Shown piece by piece: positions 45,667 through 54,403 of a stretch of 64,000 nt of DNA (the stretch's first letter is position 1; the number at the start of each line of letters is the position of its first letter). The DNA lies in contig NZ_RCZP01000010.1 of assembly GCF_006438825.1 (NCBI RefSeq), positions 93,672-157,671 of the forward strand, written 5' to 3'. A program made the translations under genes and the position numbers. The notes under the pieces were generated by a model, which made no database searches, was not told where the DNA came from, and saw nothing but the letters and a program-made list of their open reading frames with translations. The stretch is from Muricoccus nepalensis (lineage in GTDB: Bacteria; Pseudomonadota; Alphaproteobacteria; Acetobacterales; Acetobacteraceae).

Positions 45667-47319
45667 TCAGGCCGGGAGCCCGGCCGCGCGCGCGAGCACG
45701 GCCGCAGCCCCCGCGGCGTCGTCGCCCCGCCAGGCCACCATGTGGTCGGGTCGGATGAGCACGAGGTCGCGCTGATAGAGGTCCCGCAGGCCATCGTGGC
45801 CGGGCGAGGCCACCCGCAGGTCCAGCCCCGCCGCCGCGGCCGCGCGGGCGAAGTCCTCGGCGGGGGCGGGGCCGAGGCGCAGCAGGGTCCATTCCGGGCC
45901 GAAGAGGTCGTAGAGCGAGCGCCCCTCGCCGAGCCAGGCATGGGGCGGGCGCCCGCCGGGGCAGGCGGTGGGCTCGTAGCGGTTCGGCGCGTCCGGCGGC
46001 GGGTCGGTGCCGTCGGGGAGGACGATGGGGGAGCCGTCGTAGCGGCCACCGAAGGTGATGCCGGGGATGTCGAACTCCATCCGGGCGTGGGCGGCGAGAT
46101 GCGCGCCCGCCTCGGCCCGCGCGGCCTCGCCCGCGGGCGTGTCGCTCTCCAGCGCGGGATCGGCGGGGCGCCAGGCGAGGGAATCGGCGAGGCGGCGGGC
46201 GTAGGCGGTGTTGCGCCGGGCCAGCGCCCCGCGCTCCGCGCCGTAGCTCTCCAGCAGCGAGGGCGCCGCGATGCCCTTCACGACGGAGGCGAGCTTCCAG
46301 CCGAGGTTCACCGCGTCCTCGACCGCCGTGTTGTAGCCGAGCCCGCCGGCGGGGGTGAAGAGGTGCGCGGCGTCGCCGGCCAGCAGCACGCGGCCGCGCC
46401 CGAAGCTCTCCGCCACCAGCGCGTGGCCCGCGGTCCAGGCGGAGCGGGAGAGGATCTCGGCCGCGACCGGGCGCCCGACCGCGCTCTCGAACAGCGCGCG
46501 CGCCTCGGCCTCGGTGATCGCGTCCTCGTCCTCGCCGTCGCGGAGCTGGGTGTGGAAGGCGAATTCGCCGGCGCCGTCCACCGCCGCCATGAAGGCGCGG
46601 CGGTCGCGGTTGTAGGTGACGTGCATCCAGGCCTTCGCGTGGGGCACGGCCGCGTGGAAGCCCGGGCAGCGGAGGTAGAGCGCATACATGCGCCCGCCCA
46701 TGAAGTCCCGCGCGACGCCGGAGGAGCCCGCGTAGCGGATACCGAGCCGCGCGCGCACGAGGCTGCGCGGCCCGTCCGCGCCGACGAGGTAGGCCGCGAG
46801 GAAGCGGCGGCGCGCGCGGCCGTCCACCGCCTCGGCCTCGGCGAGCACGCCCTCGGGCCCGTCCTCGAACCCTGTCAGGCGCCAGCCGTAGAGGAGGGTG
46901 GCGCCGGCTTCCTCCGCCTTCGCGCGCAGCACGCGCTCGACGAACTTCTGCGACACGCGGTGCGGCAGCTCCGCCGCGCTCCAGGAGCCCGACAGGCCTG
47001 CGACGCGCGCCCGCGCCTCGCGCGCGGAGGGAAGGTGGAAGCGCGCGAGCTCGTGGGTCGCGAAGCGGGTGAAGTAGGCGATGTCCGTCGGGTAGTCGTC
47101 GGGCATGCCTAGCGCCCGGATCTCGTCGGCGAAGCCGAGGCGCCGGTAGTGCTCCATGGTGCGCGCCTGGGTGGCGTTCGCCTGGGGGTTGAAGGCGGTG
47201 CCGGGCTTGTCGTCCACCACCACGACGCCGACCCCGCGGCGGGCGAGCTCGAGGGCGAGCACGAGGCCGCAGGGGCCGCCGCCGGCAACGAGCACGGGGA
47301 TCCGCTCCGGGTCGTCCAC
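45667..47319 (-). CDS. FAD-dependent aromatic hydroxylase (PheA/TfdB/MhpA-like)
   Basis: 550 residues. The N-terminal Rossmann fold has VLVAGGGPCGLVLALELARRG split over the first strand-helix (GGGPCG at 13-18). The second FAD motif is VLLAGDAAHLFTPAGGLGYN, typical of phenol hydroxylase and 3-hydroxyphenylpropionate hydroxylase relatives, as is FNPQANATQARTMEHYRRLG. The C-terminal thioredoxin-like domain starts near residue 465 and lacks a CxxC pair. Enzymes of this class insert an oxygen atom into phenolic rings using NAD(P)H. The gene is the first of a leftward group with a Bug receptor (101 bp on) and MarR regulator. The exact substrate is unknown. Confidence 0.9.
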   Translation of the reverse strand: MDDPERIPVLVAGGGPCGLVLALELARRGVGVVVVDDKPGTAFNPQANATQARTMEHYRRLGFADEIRALGMPDDYPTDIAYFTRFATHELARFHLPSAREARARVAGLSGSWSAAELPHRVSQKFVERVLRAKAEEAGATLLYGWRLTGFEDGPEGVLAEAEAVDGRARRRFLAAYLVGADGPRSLVRARLGIRYAGSSGVARDFMGGRMYALYLRCPGFHAAVPHAKAWMHVTYNRDRRAFMAAVDGAGEFAFHTQLRDGEDEDAITEAEARALFESAVGRPVAAEILSRSAWTAGHALVAESFGRGRVLLAGDAAHLFTPAGGLGYNTAVEDAVNLGWKLASVVKGIAAPSLLESYGAERGALARRNTAYARRLADSLAWRPADPALESDTPAGEAARAEAGAHLAAHARMEFDIPGITFGGRYDGSPIVLPDGTDPPPDAPNRYEPTACPGGRPPHAWLGEGRSLYDLFGPEWTLLRLGPAPAEDFARAAAAAGLDLRVASPGHDGLRDLYQRDLVLIRPDHMVAWRGDDAAGAAAVLARAAGLPA

Positions 47320-47356
47320 GCCGTCCTCCCCCTTTTCCGTCGACGGTAAGGTTGCC

Positions 47357-47371
47357 TGACCAAAGGGGTCA
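47357..47371. promoter_or_regulatory. Inverted repeat upstream of the flavin hydroxylase (candidate MarR operator)
   Basis: TGACCAAAGGGGTCA has perfect 5-bp arms (TGACC/GGTCA) around five bases. It lies 38 bp before the hydroxylase start and overlaps a -35-like TTGACC on the minus strand (complement of 47367-47372). No good -10 hexamer is visible. Its placement over the promoter would suit repression by the MarR protein encoded in the same group, but this is inference. Confidence 0.45.
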
Positions 47372-47381
47372 AGCCGCGGGC

Positions 47382-47765
47382 TCAGCGGAGGGCGGTGGCG
47401 AGGCAGGCGAGGGAGAGGGTCACCAGGGCGGCGAAGGTGAGCGCCATGCCCCCGGCCCGGAGCGGCATGCTTCCCGGCCCGCTGAGCGCGACCGCGTGGG
47501 AGAGGCGGCCGAGCAGGAGGAGCAGGCCCGCGAGGTGCAGCAGCCAGCCCGGGGCCCCCGAGAGCTCGGCCGCGAGCATCAGCAGGAGGGCGAAGGGGGC
47601 GTATTCCGCGAAGTTCCCGTGGGCGCGGACGGCGCGCTCCAGCCCGGCGTCCCCGCCGGTGCCGAGCGAGACCCGTGCCCGCCCGCGCGCCCGGATGACG
47701 AGGACCGAGAGGGCGATGAAGCCGAGGCCGAGCAGCCCGGCGTAGAGGGGCGTGATGCCGCGCAT
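47382..47765 (-). CDS. MAPEG-family integral membrane protein
   Basis: 127 residues with three to four hydrophobic helices. The key motif ERAVRAHGNFAEYAPFALLLM (about residues 43-63, here given in part as RAHGNFAEYAPFALLL) is the signature of MAPEG proteins such as YecN, relatives of microsomal glutathione transferases. The bound cofactor would be glutathione and the role detoxification of lipophilic electrophiles. The gene is 62 bp upstream of the flavin hydroxylase on the same strand, so co-transcription is possible; aromatic oxidation generates reactive products that such an enzyme could conjugate. That link is inference. Confidence 0.88.
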   Translation of the reverse strand: MRGITPLYAGLLGLGFIALSVLVIRARGRARVSLGTGGDAGLERAVRAHGNFAEYAPFALLLMLAAELSGAPGWLLHLAGLLLLLGRLSHAVALSGPGSMPLRAGGMALTFAALVTLSLACLATALR

Positions 47766-47798
47766 CGGCGGGTCCTTTGCTGGGAGACCAGCGCCGCC

Positions 47799-50624
47799 TC
47801 AGAAGAGGCGGAGCAGGCGGTCGATGTAGTCCAGCTCCTGGGCCGGGCGCTCGCGCTCGGCGTGGCGGCGGCGGAGCTCCTCCTGCAGGCGGCGGGTGCG
47901 GAGCATCTCGGCCTCCTCGGGCACGCGGGTGTCGCCGCCCTCCTCCGCGGTGCCGGTGCCCTCGCGCAGGCGGCGGCCGAGAGGGTCGCGCCCCTCGCCG
48001 TTCTGGGCCATGCGGTCCTGGCCCTCGCCGCCGCCCTCGGAGCCGTCGGCCATGGCGTCGCCCTGGCCCTCCCCCTCGCCGTCGCCCTCCCCCTCGCCGG
48101 GCTGGGGGCGGTCGGGCCGGCCGAACTGGCGCTGCATGCGCTGGGCCATCTGCCGGCCGCCCTCCGAGAGTTCGCGGATGGCGCGCTCCTGGTGGGGGCG
48201 GGGGTCGGTGCCGGTGCCGAGGGCCTCCGCGCTCTCGCGCATCGCCTGGTCGGCGCGGCCGAGGGGAGCGGGGACCTCGCCGGTCAGGTCGCCCTGCTGC
48301 TGCATCAGCTCGCCGAGCGCGCGGCGGAGCGCCCGCTGCACGCGCGCCTCGGCCGCGGCGTCCGGCACGGGGGCCTGGGCCGGGGGATCGGGCGGCAGGT
48401 TGCGGTTCCAGGGGAAGGACTGGCGGCGCTCCCGCTCGCGCCGGGCGGCCTCGGCCTCGCCGCGGCGGTGGGCGCCGTCGAGAAGGCCGGATTCGCGGCG
48501 CACCATGTCCTGGATCACGCCCATCTGCTGTTGGCCGCGCTCGCGGCGCTGGCGGCGCTCCTCGCGGTTGTTCTGGGCCATCTGGCCGTTCTCGAGGTCC
48601 TCCAGCATCTTCTCGAGCTCGGCCAGCTCGCGCTCGGCGTCCTCGGGGCGGTCCTGGCGGTTCTGCTCGCGCATGCGGTCGGTGCGGCGGTCGGCCTCGC
48701 GCCGGTCCTGCGGCCGGGCCTGGGGCGGGGAGCCCTCGGGCGGGTTCTCGCCGTTCTCGCGCTGGATGCGCTCGGCCAGGGCGTCGAGGTGGCGGCGCAC
48801 GGCCTCGCGCAGCTCCTGGATGCGGCGCTCGGTCTCGGTGCGGGCGGCGTCGCGCTGCGCGTCGCGCTGGGCCCTCTCGGCCTCGCGGCGCTCAGCCTCC
48901 TGCCGCCGCTGCTGCTCGCGGGCGGCCTGCCGGTTCTCGCCGGGTGGCTGGCCCGCCTGGTTCTCCTGCGCCTCGTTCTGCTGCGCCTCGTTCTCCTGGG
49001 CCCCGTTCCGGCTCGCCTCGTCCTGGCGGCGCTCCTCGGCCTCGCGCGCCTCCGCCTCGCGCCGCTCCTCGGCGCGCTCGCGCTCCTGCTCCTGGCGCTC
49101 GCGCAGCGCCTCGCGCAGGCGCTCGCGCGTCTCGGCCAGGGCGCGGGCGGTGCGGTCGGCGCGGCCTTCCTCGAGGGCGAGGGCGGTCTCCCACATCGTC
49201 TGCTGCACCTCGCCCACCGCCTCGGGGCGGCGGTCGCCCTCCAGCCGCGCGCGGGCGGAGCGCAGGGCGAGGGCGGTGGCGGTGTCGTTCTCGAAGGCCT
49301 CGGGCCGCTCCGCCAGCCGGTCCAGCCCCTCCATCGCCGGCGCCCGCGCCGCGGGGTCGAGCGAGAGGCCCTTGCGGAGGAGGATCAGCCCGCGCGCGAC
49401 CGGGTGGTTGAAGGCGCGCTCCGGCAGGGTGAGCCCCGCCTCCTCCGAGCGGCCCTCCTGCCCGGCGCCGTCCCGCGCCAGCAGGGTGACGCGCACGGGC
49501 AGGCCGGCCCAGGGATGGGCGGAGAGGTCGGGCTGCGCGACGCCGCGCGGGGCCTTGGGCGCGCCCGGCGGCAGCGGCAGGTCGAGGGCGAGCGGCGGCG
49601 CGTCGGGGCGCGCGGCGAGGCGCATCTCGGCGCCGGCGCTGGCCACCCCCCAGTCGTCCTCGGCGCGCCAGGGCAGGCGCGTGGCGAGGCCGCGCGCGGC
49701 CGGGGCGGGGGGCTCGGCGAAGGCGATGCGCGGCGGCGCGTCGGCCTGAACGGCGACGGACCAAGCCGCGACCTCCCGCCCGCTCTGGCGGACGGCGATC
49801 CGCCCGGCGGCGTCGAGCGGCAGCTCCGCGCTGTGGCTGCCGGGGCCGAGGGCCTGGAAGGGGGCGGCGGGCTCGCCGTCCCGCAGAAGCTCGGGCGCGC
49901 CGGCGCCGCCCGAGAGCGCCGCGCGCAGGCGGCTGCCGGCCGGCACCGTCACCGCGCCGCCGGCGGGGTCGAGGAAGAGGGGGGCGGCGCCGGTGTAGGC
50001 GGGCGGTGTCACCCAGGCCTCCAGCCGCGCGGCGAGGCCAGGGGCGGCCGCGGGGGCGTCGGGCCAGAGGGCGCGGCGCAGGCGCTCCGGCGCCTCCGGC
50101 CCCGCGGCGACGAGGGCGGCGACCAGCGCGACCGCGAGGCCGATCCGCAGCGCGCGGGGGTCGCGGGCGGGAAGGCCGGGGCGGGGCGCGCCGGCGCGCA
50201 GCGCGCGGATCCGCGCGGCCTCCCGCGCCTGGTGGACCTGCCAGAGGGCGAGCGCGGCCGCGTCGCCCCCCGCGGGCCGGTCGTGCAGCGTGGCGAGCGG
50301 GCGGTGCGGCAGCCCGGAGGCGCGCTCCAGCCGCCGGTCCGCCGCCGGCTCGTCCGGCAGGGCGAGGCCGCGCAGCCCGCGGAGAGCGGCGACGATGAGC
50401 GCGGTGATGAGCACCGCGATGAGGACGAGGTGCGGCAGCGGGTGCAGCAGCAGGAAGACGCCCGAGAGGGCGAGGACGAGGAAGACCCCGACCACCCCCA
50501 GCACGGGCCAGAGCCGCGGCCAGAGGGCCTCCCAGAACAGCGCGGCCCGGGCCCGGGCGCGCAGCCGGCCCAGGCGGCGCAGCGCCCGCCCGGCTTCCGG
50601 CGCGCCCGGCCCGGGCGGGCTCAC
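47799..50624 (-). CDS. TIGR02302 (DUF4175) low-complexity membrane protein
   Basis: 941 residues. Two membrane helices near residues 40-80 (VVGVFLVLALSGVFLLLHPL, LVLIAVLITALIVAAL) and one near 161-175 anchor the protein. A periplasmic beta-rich part follows (WVTPPAYTGAAPLFLDPAGG, EDDWGVASAGAEMRLA). From about 490 to 740 the sequence is a Glu/Arg/Gln/Asn-rich helical stretch (ERAEERREAEAREAEERRQD and similar), then a Gln/Gly-rich tail with NGEGRDPLGRRLREGTGTAE. This matches the TIGR02302 family, found in alphaproteobacteria and of unknown function. Its ATG overlaps the lysA stop by 4 bp, so it is translated with diaminopimelate decarboxylase, a pairing seen in this class and suggestive of a cell-wall role. 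Confidence 0.9.
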   Translation of the reverse strand: MSPPGPGAPEAGRALRRLGRLRARARAALFWEALWPRLWPVLGVVGVFLVLALSGVFLLLHPLPHLVLIAVLITALIVAALRGLRGLALPDEPAADRRLERASGLPHRPLATLHDRPAGGDAAALALWQVHQAREAARIRALRAGAPRPGLPARDPRALRIGLAVALVAALVAAGPEAPERLRRALWPDAPAAAPGLAARLEAWVTPPAYTGAAPLFLDPAGGAVTVPAGSRLRAALSGGAGAPELLRDGEPAAPFQALGPGSHSAELPLDAAGRIAVRQSGREVAAWSVAVQADAPPRIAFAEPPAPAARGLATRLPWRAEDDWGVASAGAEMRLAARPDAPPLALDLPLPPGAPKAPRGVAQPDLSAHPWAGLPVRVTLLARDGAGQEGRSEEAGLTLPERAFNHPVARGLILLRKGLSLDPAARAPAMEGLDRLAERPEAFENDTATALALRSARARLEGDRRPEAVGEVQQTMWETALALEEGRADRTARALAETRERLREALRERQEQERERAEERREAEAREAEERRQDEASRNGAQENEAQQNEAQENQAGQPPGENRQAAREQQRRQEAERREAERAQRDAQRDAARTETERRIQELREAVRRHLDALAERIQRENGENPPEGSPPQARPQDRREADRRTDRMREQNRQDRPEDAERELAELEKMLEDLENGQMAQNNREERRQRRERGQQQMGVIQDMVRRESGLLDGAHRRGEAEAARRERERRQSFPWNRNLPPDPPAQAPVPDAAAEARVQRALRRALGELMQQQGDLTGEVPAPLGRADQAMRESAEALGTGTDPRPHQERAIRELSEGGRQMAQRMQRQFGRPDRPQPGEGEGDGEGEGQGDAMADGSEGGGEGQDRMAQNGEGRDPLGRRLREGTGTAEEGGDTRVPEEAEMLRTRRLQEELRRRHAERERPAQELDYIDRLLRLF

Positions 50625-51970
50625 GCGGCGGCCCCGAGCCAGTCCGGCACGACCTGGTTCGCCAGCAGCGCCTCGTGCGACTGGCGCGGGCGCGTCACCG
50701 CCCAGCGGTGGCCGTCCACCAGCACCTCCGCGGCCAGGGGACGGGCGTTGTAGGTGGAGGACATGGTGGCGCCGTAGGCCCCGGCGTCGAGGAAGGCGAC
50801 GAGCGCGCCGGGCGGCAGGTCCGGCAGGGCCCGACCCCGCGCGAAGGTGTCGCCGGTCTCGCAGACCGGGCCCACCACGTCGGCGGGGGCCAGCGGCGCG
50901 TGCAGGGCGTCGGGGGCGAGCGGCAGGATGCCGTGCCAGGCCTCGTACATGGCGGGGCGGACGAGGTCGTTCATGGCGGCGTCCAGCACCACGAAGCGGC
51001 GGTTCTGCCCGCGCTTCTGCAGCACCACGGAGGCCAGCAGGACGCCCGCAGGCCCCGCGATCCAGCGGCCGGGCTCGAGCATCACCGGCAGGCCGAGCGG
51101 GCCGAGGGTGGCGCGGATGGCGCCGGCCAGCGCGGCGGGGGTGGGGGCGATCTCGTCGCGGTAGGGGATGCCGAGGCCGCCGCCGCAGTCCAGCCGCTCG
51201 ATCGGCAACCCGCGCGCGAGCAGGGCGCGCGCGAGGTCCGCGACGCGGGCGTAGGCCGCGCGGTAGGCGGCCATGCCCTCGGTGATCTGGCTGCCGATGT
51301 GCACGGCCAGCCCCGTGGGGCGGATGCCCGGCAGGGAGGCCATGCGGGCGTAGAGCGCGGCGGCGTCCCCGTAGGCGATGCCGAACTTGTTCTCGGCGAG
51401 GCCGGTGGAGATCTTCGCGTGGGTGCGGGCGTCCACGTCGGGGTTGATGCGGAGGGTGACCGGCGCCTCGCGGCCCGTGGCGGCGGCGACCTCGGCGATG
51501 CGCTCCACCTCCTCCGCGCTCTCGGCGTTGATCTGGAGGATGCCCTCCTCCAGCGCGAGGGCGATCTCGCGCGCGGACTTGCCGACGCCGGAGAAGACGA
51601 TGCGGGACGCCGGGATGCCGGCGGCGCGGGCCGCGCGAAGCTCGCCCTCGCTCACCACGTCCGCCCCCGCTCCCTCGTCGCCGAGGACGCGCAGCACGGC
51701 GAGGCTGTCGTTCGCCTTCGCCGCGAAGTGGATAGAGGCCGCGAGCCCGGCCTCCCGCAGCGCGTCCCGCAGCGCCGCGTGGCGGCGGCGCAGCGTGGCG
51801 GCGGAGTAGACCCAGGTGGGCGTGCCGGCCTCGCGGGCGATGTTCACCAGCGGCACGTCGTCCATCACCAGGCCGTCCAGCACATGGGCGCGCAGGTGGG
51901 GCCGTTGTGCCAGCAGGTCGGCGAAGTCGGGGTCGGGCGTGTCGTGCGGGGACGCGAGCGGAGAGGCCAT
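50621..51970 (-). CDS. lysA: Diaminopimelate decarboxylase
   Basis: 449 residues from the ATG at 51970. The alanine-racemase-like barrel has the PLP Lys85 in SIHFAAKANDSLAVLR. Other conserved parts are GADVVSEGELRAAR, HIGSQITE, DCGGGLGIPY, EPGRWIAGPAGVLL, and CETGDTFARGR in the C-terminal domain, whose Cys contributes to substrate binding across the dimer. It converts meso-diaminopimelate to L-lysine. The promoter region is the 240-bp divergent gap shared with radC. The usual upstream partner argH is not present here. It overlaps the TIGR02302 gene by 4 bp. Confidence 0.96.
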   Translation of the reverse strand: MASPLASPHDTPDPDFADLLAQRPHLRAHVLDGLVMDDVPLVNIAREAGTPTWVYSAATLRRRHAALRDALREAGLAASIHFAAKANDSLAVLRVLGDEGAGADVVSEGELRAARAAGIPASRIVFSGVGKSAREIALALEEGILQINAESAEEVERIAEVAAATGREAPVTLRINPDVDARTHAKISTGLAENKFGIAYGDAAALYARMASLPGIRPTGLAVHIGSQITEGMAAYRAAYARVADLARALLARGLPIERLDCGGGLGIPYRDEIAPTPAALAGAIRATLGPLGLPVMLEPGRWIAGPAGVLLASVVLQKRGQNRRFVVLDAAMNDLVRPAMYEAWHGILPLAPDALHAPLAPADVVGPVCETGDTFARGRALPDLPPGALVAFLDAGAYGATMSSTYNARPLAAEVLVDGHRWAVTRPRQSHEALLANQVVPDWLGAAA

Positions 51971-52213
51971 CCTCTTATTCTGGGGTCGGCAGGGCGACTC
52001 GGGAAGCGTTACTTGGCCGCGCCCGGCGGCCCCGCCCGGCCGCCCGTGGCGGCCTTGGGTGCCCGGGCGCGCCCCGCCTCTCACAAAGTTGTGTTCAATA
52101 CCGGAACGAATCGAGAAGCCGAGCAATGATCGCTTGAGCGCAACTTCCGGTGGAGGAATGATACGAAGGCGCCACCAGGACGGGGCGCCGGCGACCAAAA
52201 CGGGGTGCGGGGC

Positions 52214-53251
52214 ATGTGGCTGGGACGGATCTTCGGCGGGCGCAGACGGCCCAAGGCGGCGCCCGCGCTGCTCTACGCCGAGGCCCCCGCCGGCCCGGCG
52301 CGCCGCGGCTTCGCCGAGGACCTGAGCGGGCGCGAGTTCGGCCGGGCGCCGCGCTTCCTGCCCTCCGGCGAGATGAGCACCGCCGAGCCCGTGTTCGGGG
52401 GAGGCGCGCTGGGAGAGATCGGGCTGGGGGAGGCCGGCCCCAGCGATACCGGCCGCGCGCGGCGGGGCCCGGGCCGGCCGCCCGGGCGCAAGGGGATGCT
52501 GGCCGGGGCGGGCGAGGCGCTGGCGCGGGGCGTGGCCGGCATCGTGCCCGAGGCGAGTTCCTTCCCGAGCCCCTTTCCGAGCACGGGGCCGCAGGGGCAT
52601 CGCTCCCGGATGCGGGCGAAGCTCCTGGAGCGCGGGCCGGACGCGCTGGCCGACTACGAGCTTCTCGAGATGCTGCTCTTCTTCGCCTTCAAGACGGGCG
52701 ACACCAAGCCGCTCGCGAAGGCGCTGATCAACCAGTACGGCAGCTTCGCCGGCGTGCTCGCGGCGTCCCAGGCGGAGCTGCTGGCCACGCGCGGCCTCGG
52801 CGAGCACAGCGTGGCGGCGCTGAAGCTCGTGCAGGCGGCCGCGCTGCGCCTGGCGAAGGCGGAGGTGTTGGAGCAGCCGGTGCTCAACAACTGGGACCGG
52901 CTGATCGCCTATCTCAGCGCCGCCCTCTCGCGCGAGAAGGTGGAGCAGTTCCGCATCCTGTTCCTCGACAGCAAGAACCGCCTCATCGCGGACGAGGCGC
53001 AGGCGAAGGGCACGGTGAACCACACGCCCGTCTACCCGCGCGAGGTCATCCGCCGCGCGCTGGACCTGCACGCGACGGCGCTGATCCTCGTCCACAACCA
53101 CCCGAGCGGCGACCCGACGCCGAGCCGGGCGGACATCGAGATGACGAAGGAGATCCGCACGGCGGGGGAGGTCTTCTCGGTGGTGGTGCACGACCACCTC
53201 ATCATCGGGAAGGGGCGGCACCTTTCCTTCCGGCGGGAAGGGCTGCTGTGA
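52214..53251 (+). CDS. radC: RadC-family JAB-domain protein with long N-terminal extension
   Basis: 345 residues from the ATG at 52214 (a GTG at 52205 is also in frame). The RadC part starts only near residue 130 (GHRSRMRAKLLERGPDALAD) with a helix-hairpin-helix region (LLATRGLGEHSVAALKLVQA), then the JAB/MPN metalloprotease-like domain with the zinc motif LILVHNHPSGDPTPSRADIE and the upstream Glu in VEQFRILFLDSKNRLIADEA. The family is called DNA repair protein RadC, but its function is unproven; recent links are to mobile DNA and competence. The first 125 residues are a low-complexity Gly/Ala/Pro/Arg extension, so the protein is about 100 residues longer than typical. A later start cannot be excluded. 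Confidence 0.9.
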   Translation: MWLGRIFGGRRRPKAAPALLYAEAPAGPARRGFAEDLSGREFGRAPRFLPSGEMSTAEPVFGGGALGEIGLGEAGPSDTGRARRGPGRPPGRKGMLAGAGEALARGVAGIVPEASSFPSPFPSTGPQGHRSRMRAKLLERGPDALADYELLEMLLFFAFKTGDTKPLAKALINQYGSFAGVLAASQAELLATRGLGEHSVAALKLVQAAALRLAKAEVLEQPVLNNWDRLIAYLSAALSREKVEQFRILFLDSKNRLIADEAQAKGTVNHTPVYPREVIRRALDLHATALILVHNHPSGDPTPSRADIEMTKEIRTAGEVFSVVVHDHLIIGKGRHLSFRREGLL

Positions 53252-53258
53252 GCGCCCC

Positions 53259-53924
53259 TCAGGCGTAGGCGTAGGGCCCGCCGCGCTCCAGCGCCCGCTG
53301 GTAGGCGGGGCGCGTGTGGACGCGGGCGAGGAAGGCGCCGGGGTTCGGCCGCGCCTCGCCGAAGGGGGAGCGGGAGGCGGCGGCCTCCAGCGGGAAGCTC
53401 ATCATGATGTCGGCGGCGGTCATTTCCGGCCCCGCGAACCAGCCGGTCGCGGCCAGGGCCTCGTGCCAGTAGGTCTTCAGCCGCTCGAGGTTGGGGGCGA
53501 GGAAGCCCGCCTGCAGGCCCTCCACCATCCCCCGCGCCATCGGCTGCGCGGCGGGCGGCAGGCCCGCGGGCAGGCGGCCGAGAACGAGCGACATGACCAG
53601 CGGCGGCATGGCCGAGCCCTCCGCGTGGTGCATCCAGTGGCGGAAGCGCCACCAGTCCGCGCCGTCGCGCGCGGGGGCAAGGCGGCCCGCGCCGTGGCGC
53701 TCGAGGATGTACTCGACGATCGCGCCGGTCTCGGCCACCACGAGGTCGCCCTCGGCCAGCACGGGCGCCTTGCCGAGCGGGTGGACGGCGCGCAGCGCCT
53801 CGGGCGCGAGCATCGTGGCGGCGTCGCGCTCGTAGCGGCGGATTTCGTAGGGGACGCCCAGCTCCTCCAGCAGCCAGAGCACGCGCTGGGAGCGGGAGTT
53901 GTTCAGGTGGTGGATGGTGATCAT
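53259..53924 (-). CDS. Glutathione S-transferase
   Basis: 221 residues from the ATG at 53924, which matches the thioredoxin-fold start (ITIHHLNNSRSQRVLWLLEE). The G-site includes Ser residues in NNSRSQR and the cis-Pro of LGKAPVLAEGDLVVAETGAI, with ETGAIVEYI contacting glutathione. The helical C-terminal domain has FAGPEMTAADIMMSFPLEAA, the N-capping box of GSTs. It is likely cytosolic and conjugates glutathione to electrophiles. It converges with radC (7-bp gap). The substrate class cannot be set from sequence; close relatives are often annotated as YfcF/YliJ or beta-like GSTs. Confidence 0.92.
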   Translation of the reverse strand: MITIHHLNNSRSQRVLWLLEELGVPYEIRRYERDAATMLAPEALRAVHPLGKAPVLAEGDLVVAETGAIVEYILERHGAGRLAPARDGADWWRFRHWMHHAEGSAMPPLVMSLVLGRLPAGLPPAAQPMARGMVEGLQAGFLAPNLERLKTYWHEALAATGWFAGPEMTAADIMMSFPLEAAASRSPFGEARPNPGAFLARVHTRPAYQRALERGGPYAYA

Positions 53925-54054
53925 GCGAAGTCCCCACGGCGCGCGCCGGGGCCGGCCGGCGCCTTTCGGCAACGGCCGTCCCCGGCATCCCGGCCGTGGC
54001 GCCCCGGGAGATAACCCAGGAGGCGCCCGGCCGGGGTCCGCGCGGCGGTCCGGA

Positions 54055-54291
54055 TCAGATGATGCGCAGGCGCCCGAGCAGCCAGCCGAAGCCGACCGCG
54101 ATGGCGGCGGCGGTCAGCGGCTGGTCGCGGATGTAGTCCTCGAGCTGGCCGATCTGGTTCTGCGCCTCGCCCTTGGCCTGGTTCATCTTGCCCTCGGCCT
54201 GGGTGCGGTTGTCGCCGATGAGGCTGCCGATGCCCTCCTGAACGTCGCCCGCCGCGGACTTGCCGGCGCCGATGATGCGATCGCTGTCCAT
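54055..54291 (-). CDS. CsbD-family stress protein with C-terminal membrane helix
   Basis: 78 residues. Residues 1-45 match CsbD-like proteins (DRIIGAGKSAAGDVQEGIGS, DNRTQAEGKMNQAKGEAQNQ), which are general-stress proteins in Bacillus and many proteobacteria. Residues 56-78 (DQPLTAAAIAVGFGWLLGRL) are a hydrophobic helix like the glycine-rich C-terminus of DUF883/ElaB proteins, which anchor ribosomes or envelope proteins to the inner membrane. The two parts together form a compact membrane-anchored variant. No stress-sigma promoter (for example EcfG) could be recognised in the upstream 112 bp, which otherwise appears empty. Confidence 0.88.
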   Translation of the reverse strand: MDSDRIIGAGKSAAGDVQEGIGSLIGDNRTQAEGKMNQAKGEAQNQIGQLEDYIRDQPLTAAAIAVGFGWLLGRLRII

Positions 54292-54403
54292 AGTGTCTCT
54301 CCTCGTTGATCCATGGGGCCGCGGCGCCGTGCGGCCCGCGGGGGTCCAAACGTGGGGAGGGGGCGCGGGTTGAGGGACGATCTGATTCGGCGGCGCGACG
54401 GCC

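Noticed and set aside
52093..52107. GTTC-N7-GAAC inverted repeat upstream of radC as a LexA box
   Set aside because: Alphaproteobacterial LexA sites are direct repeats GTTC-N7-GTTC; this is an inverted arrangement and may be chance.
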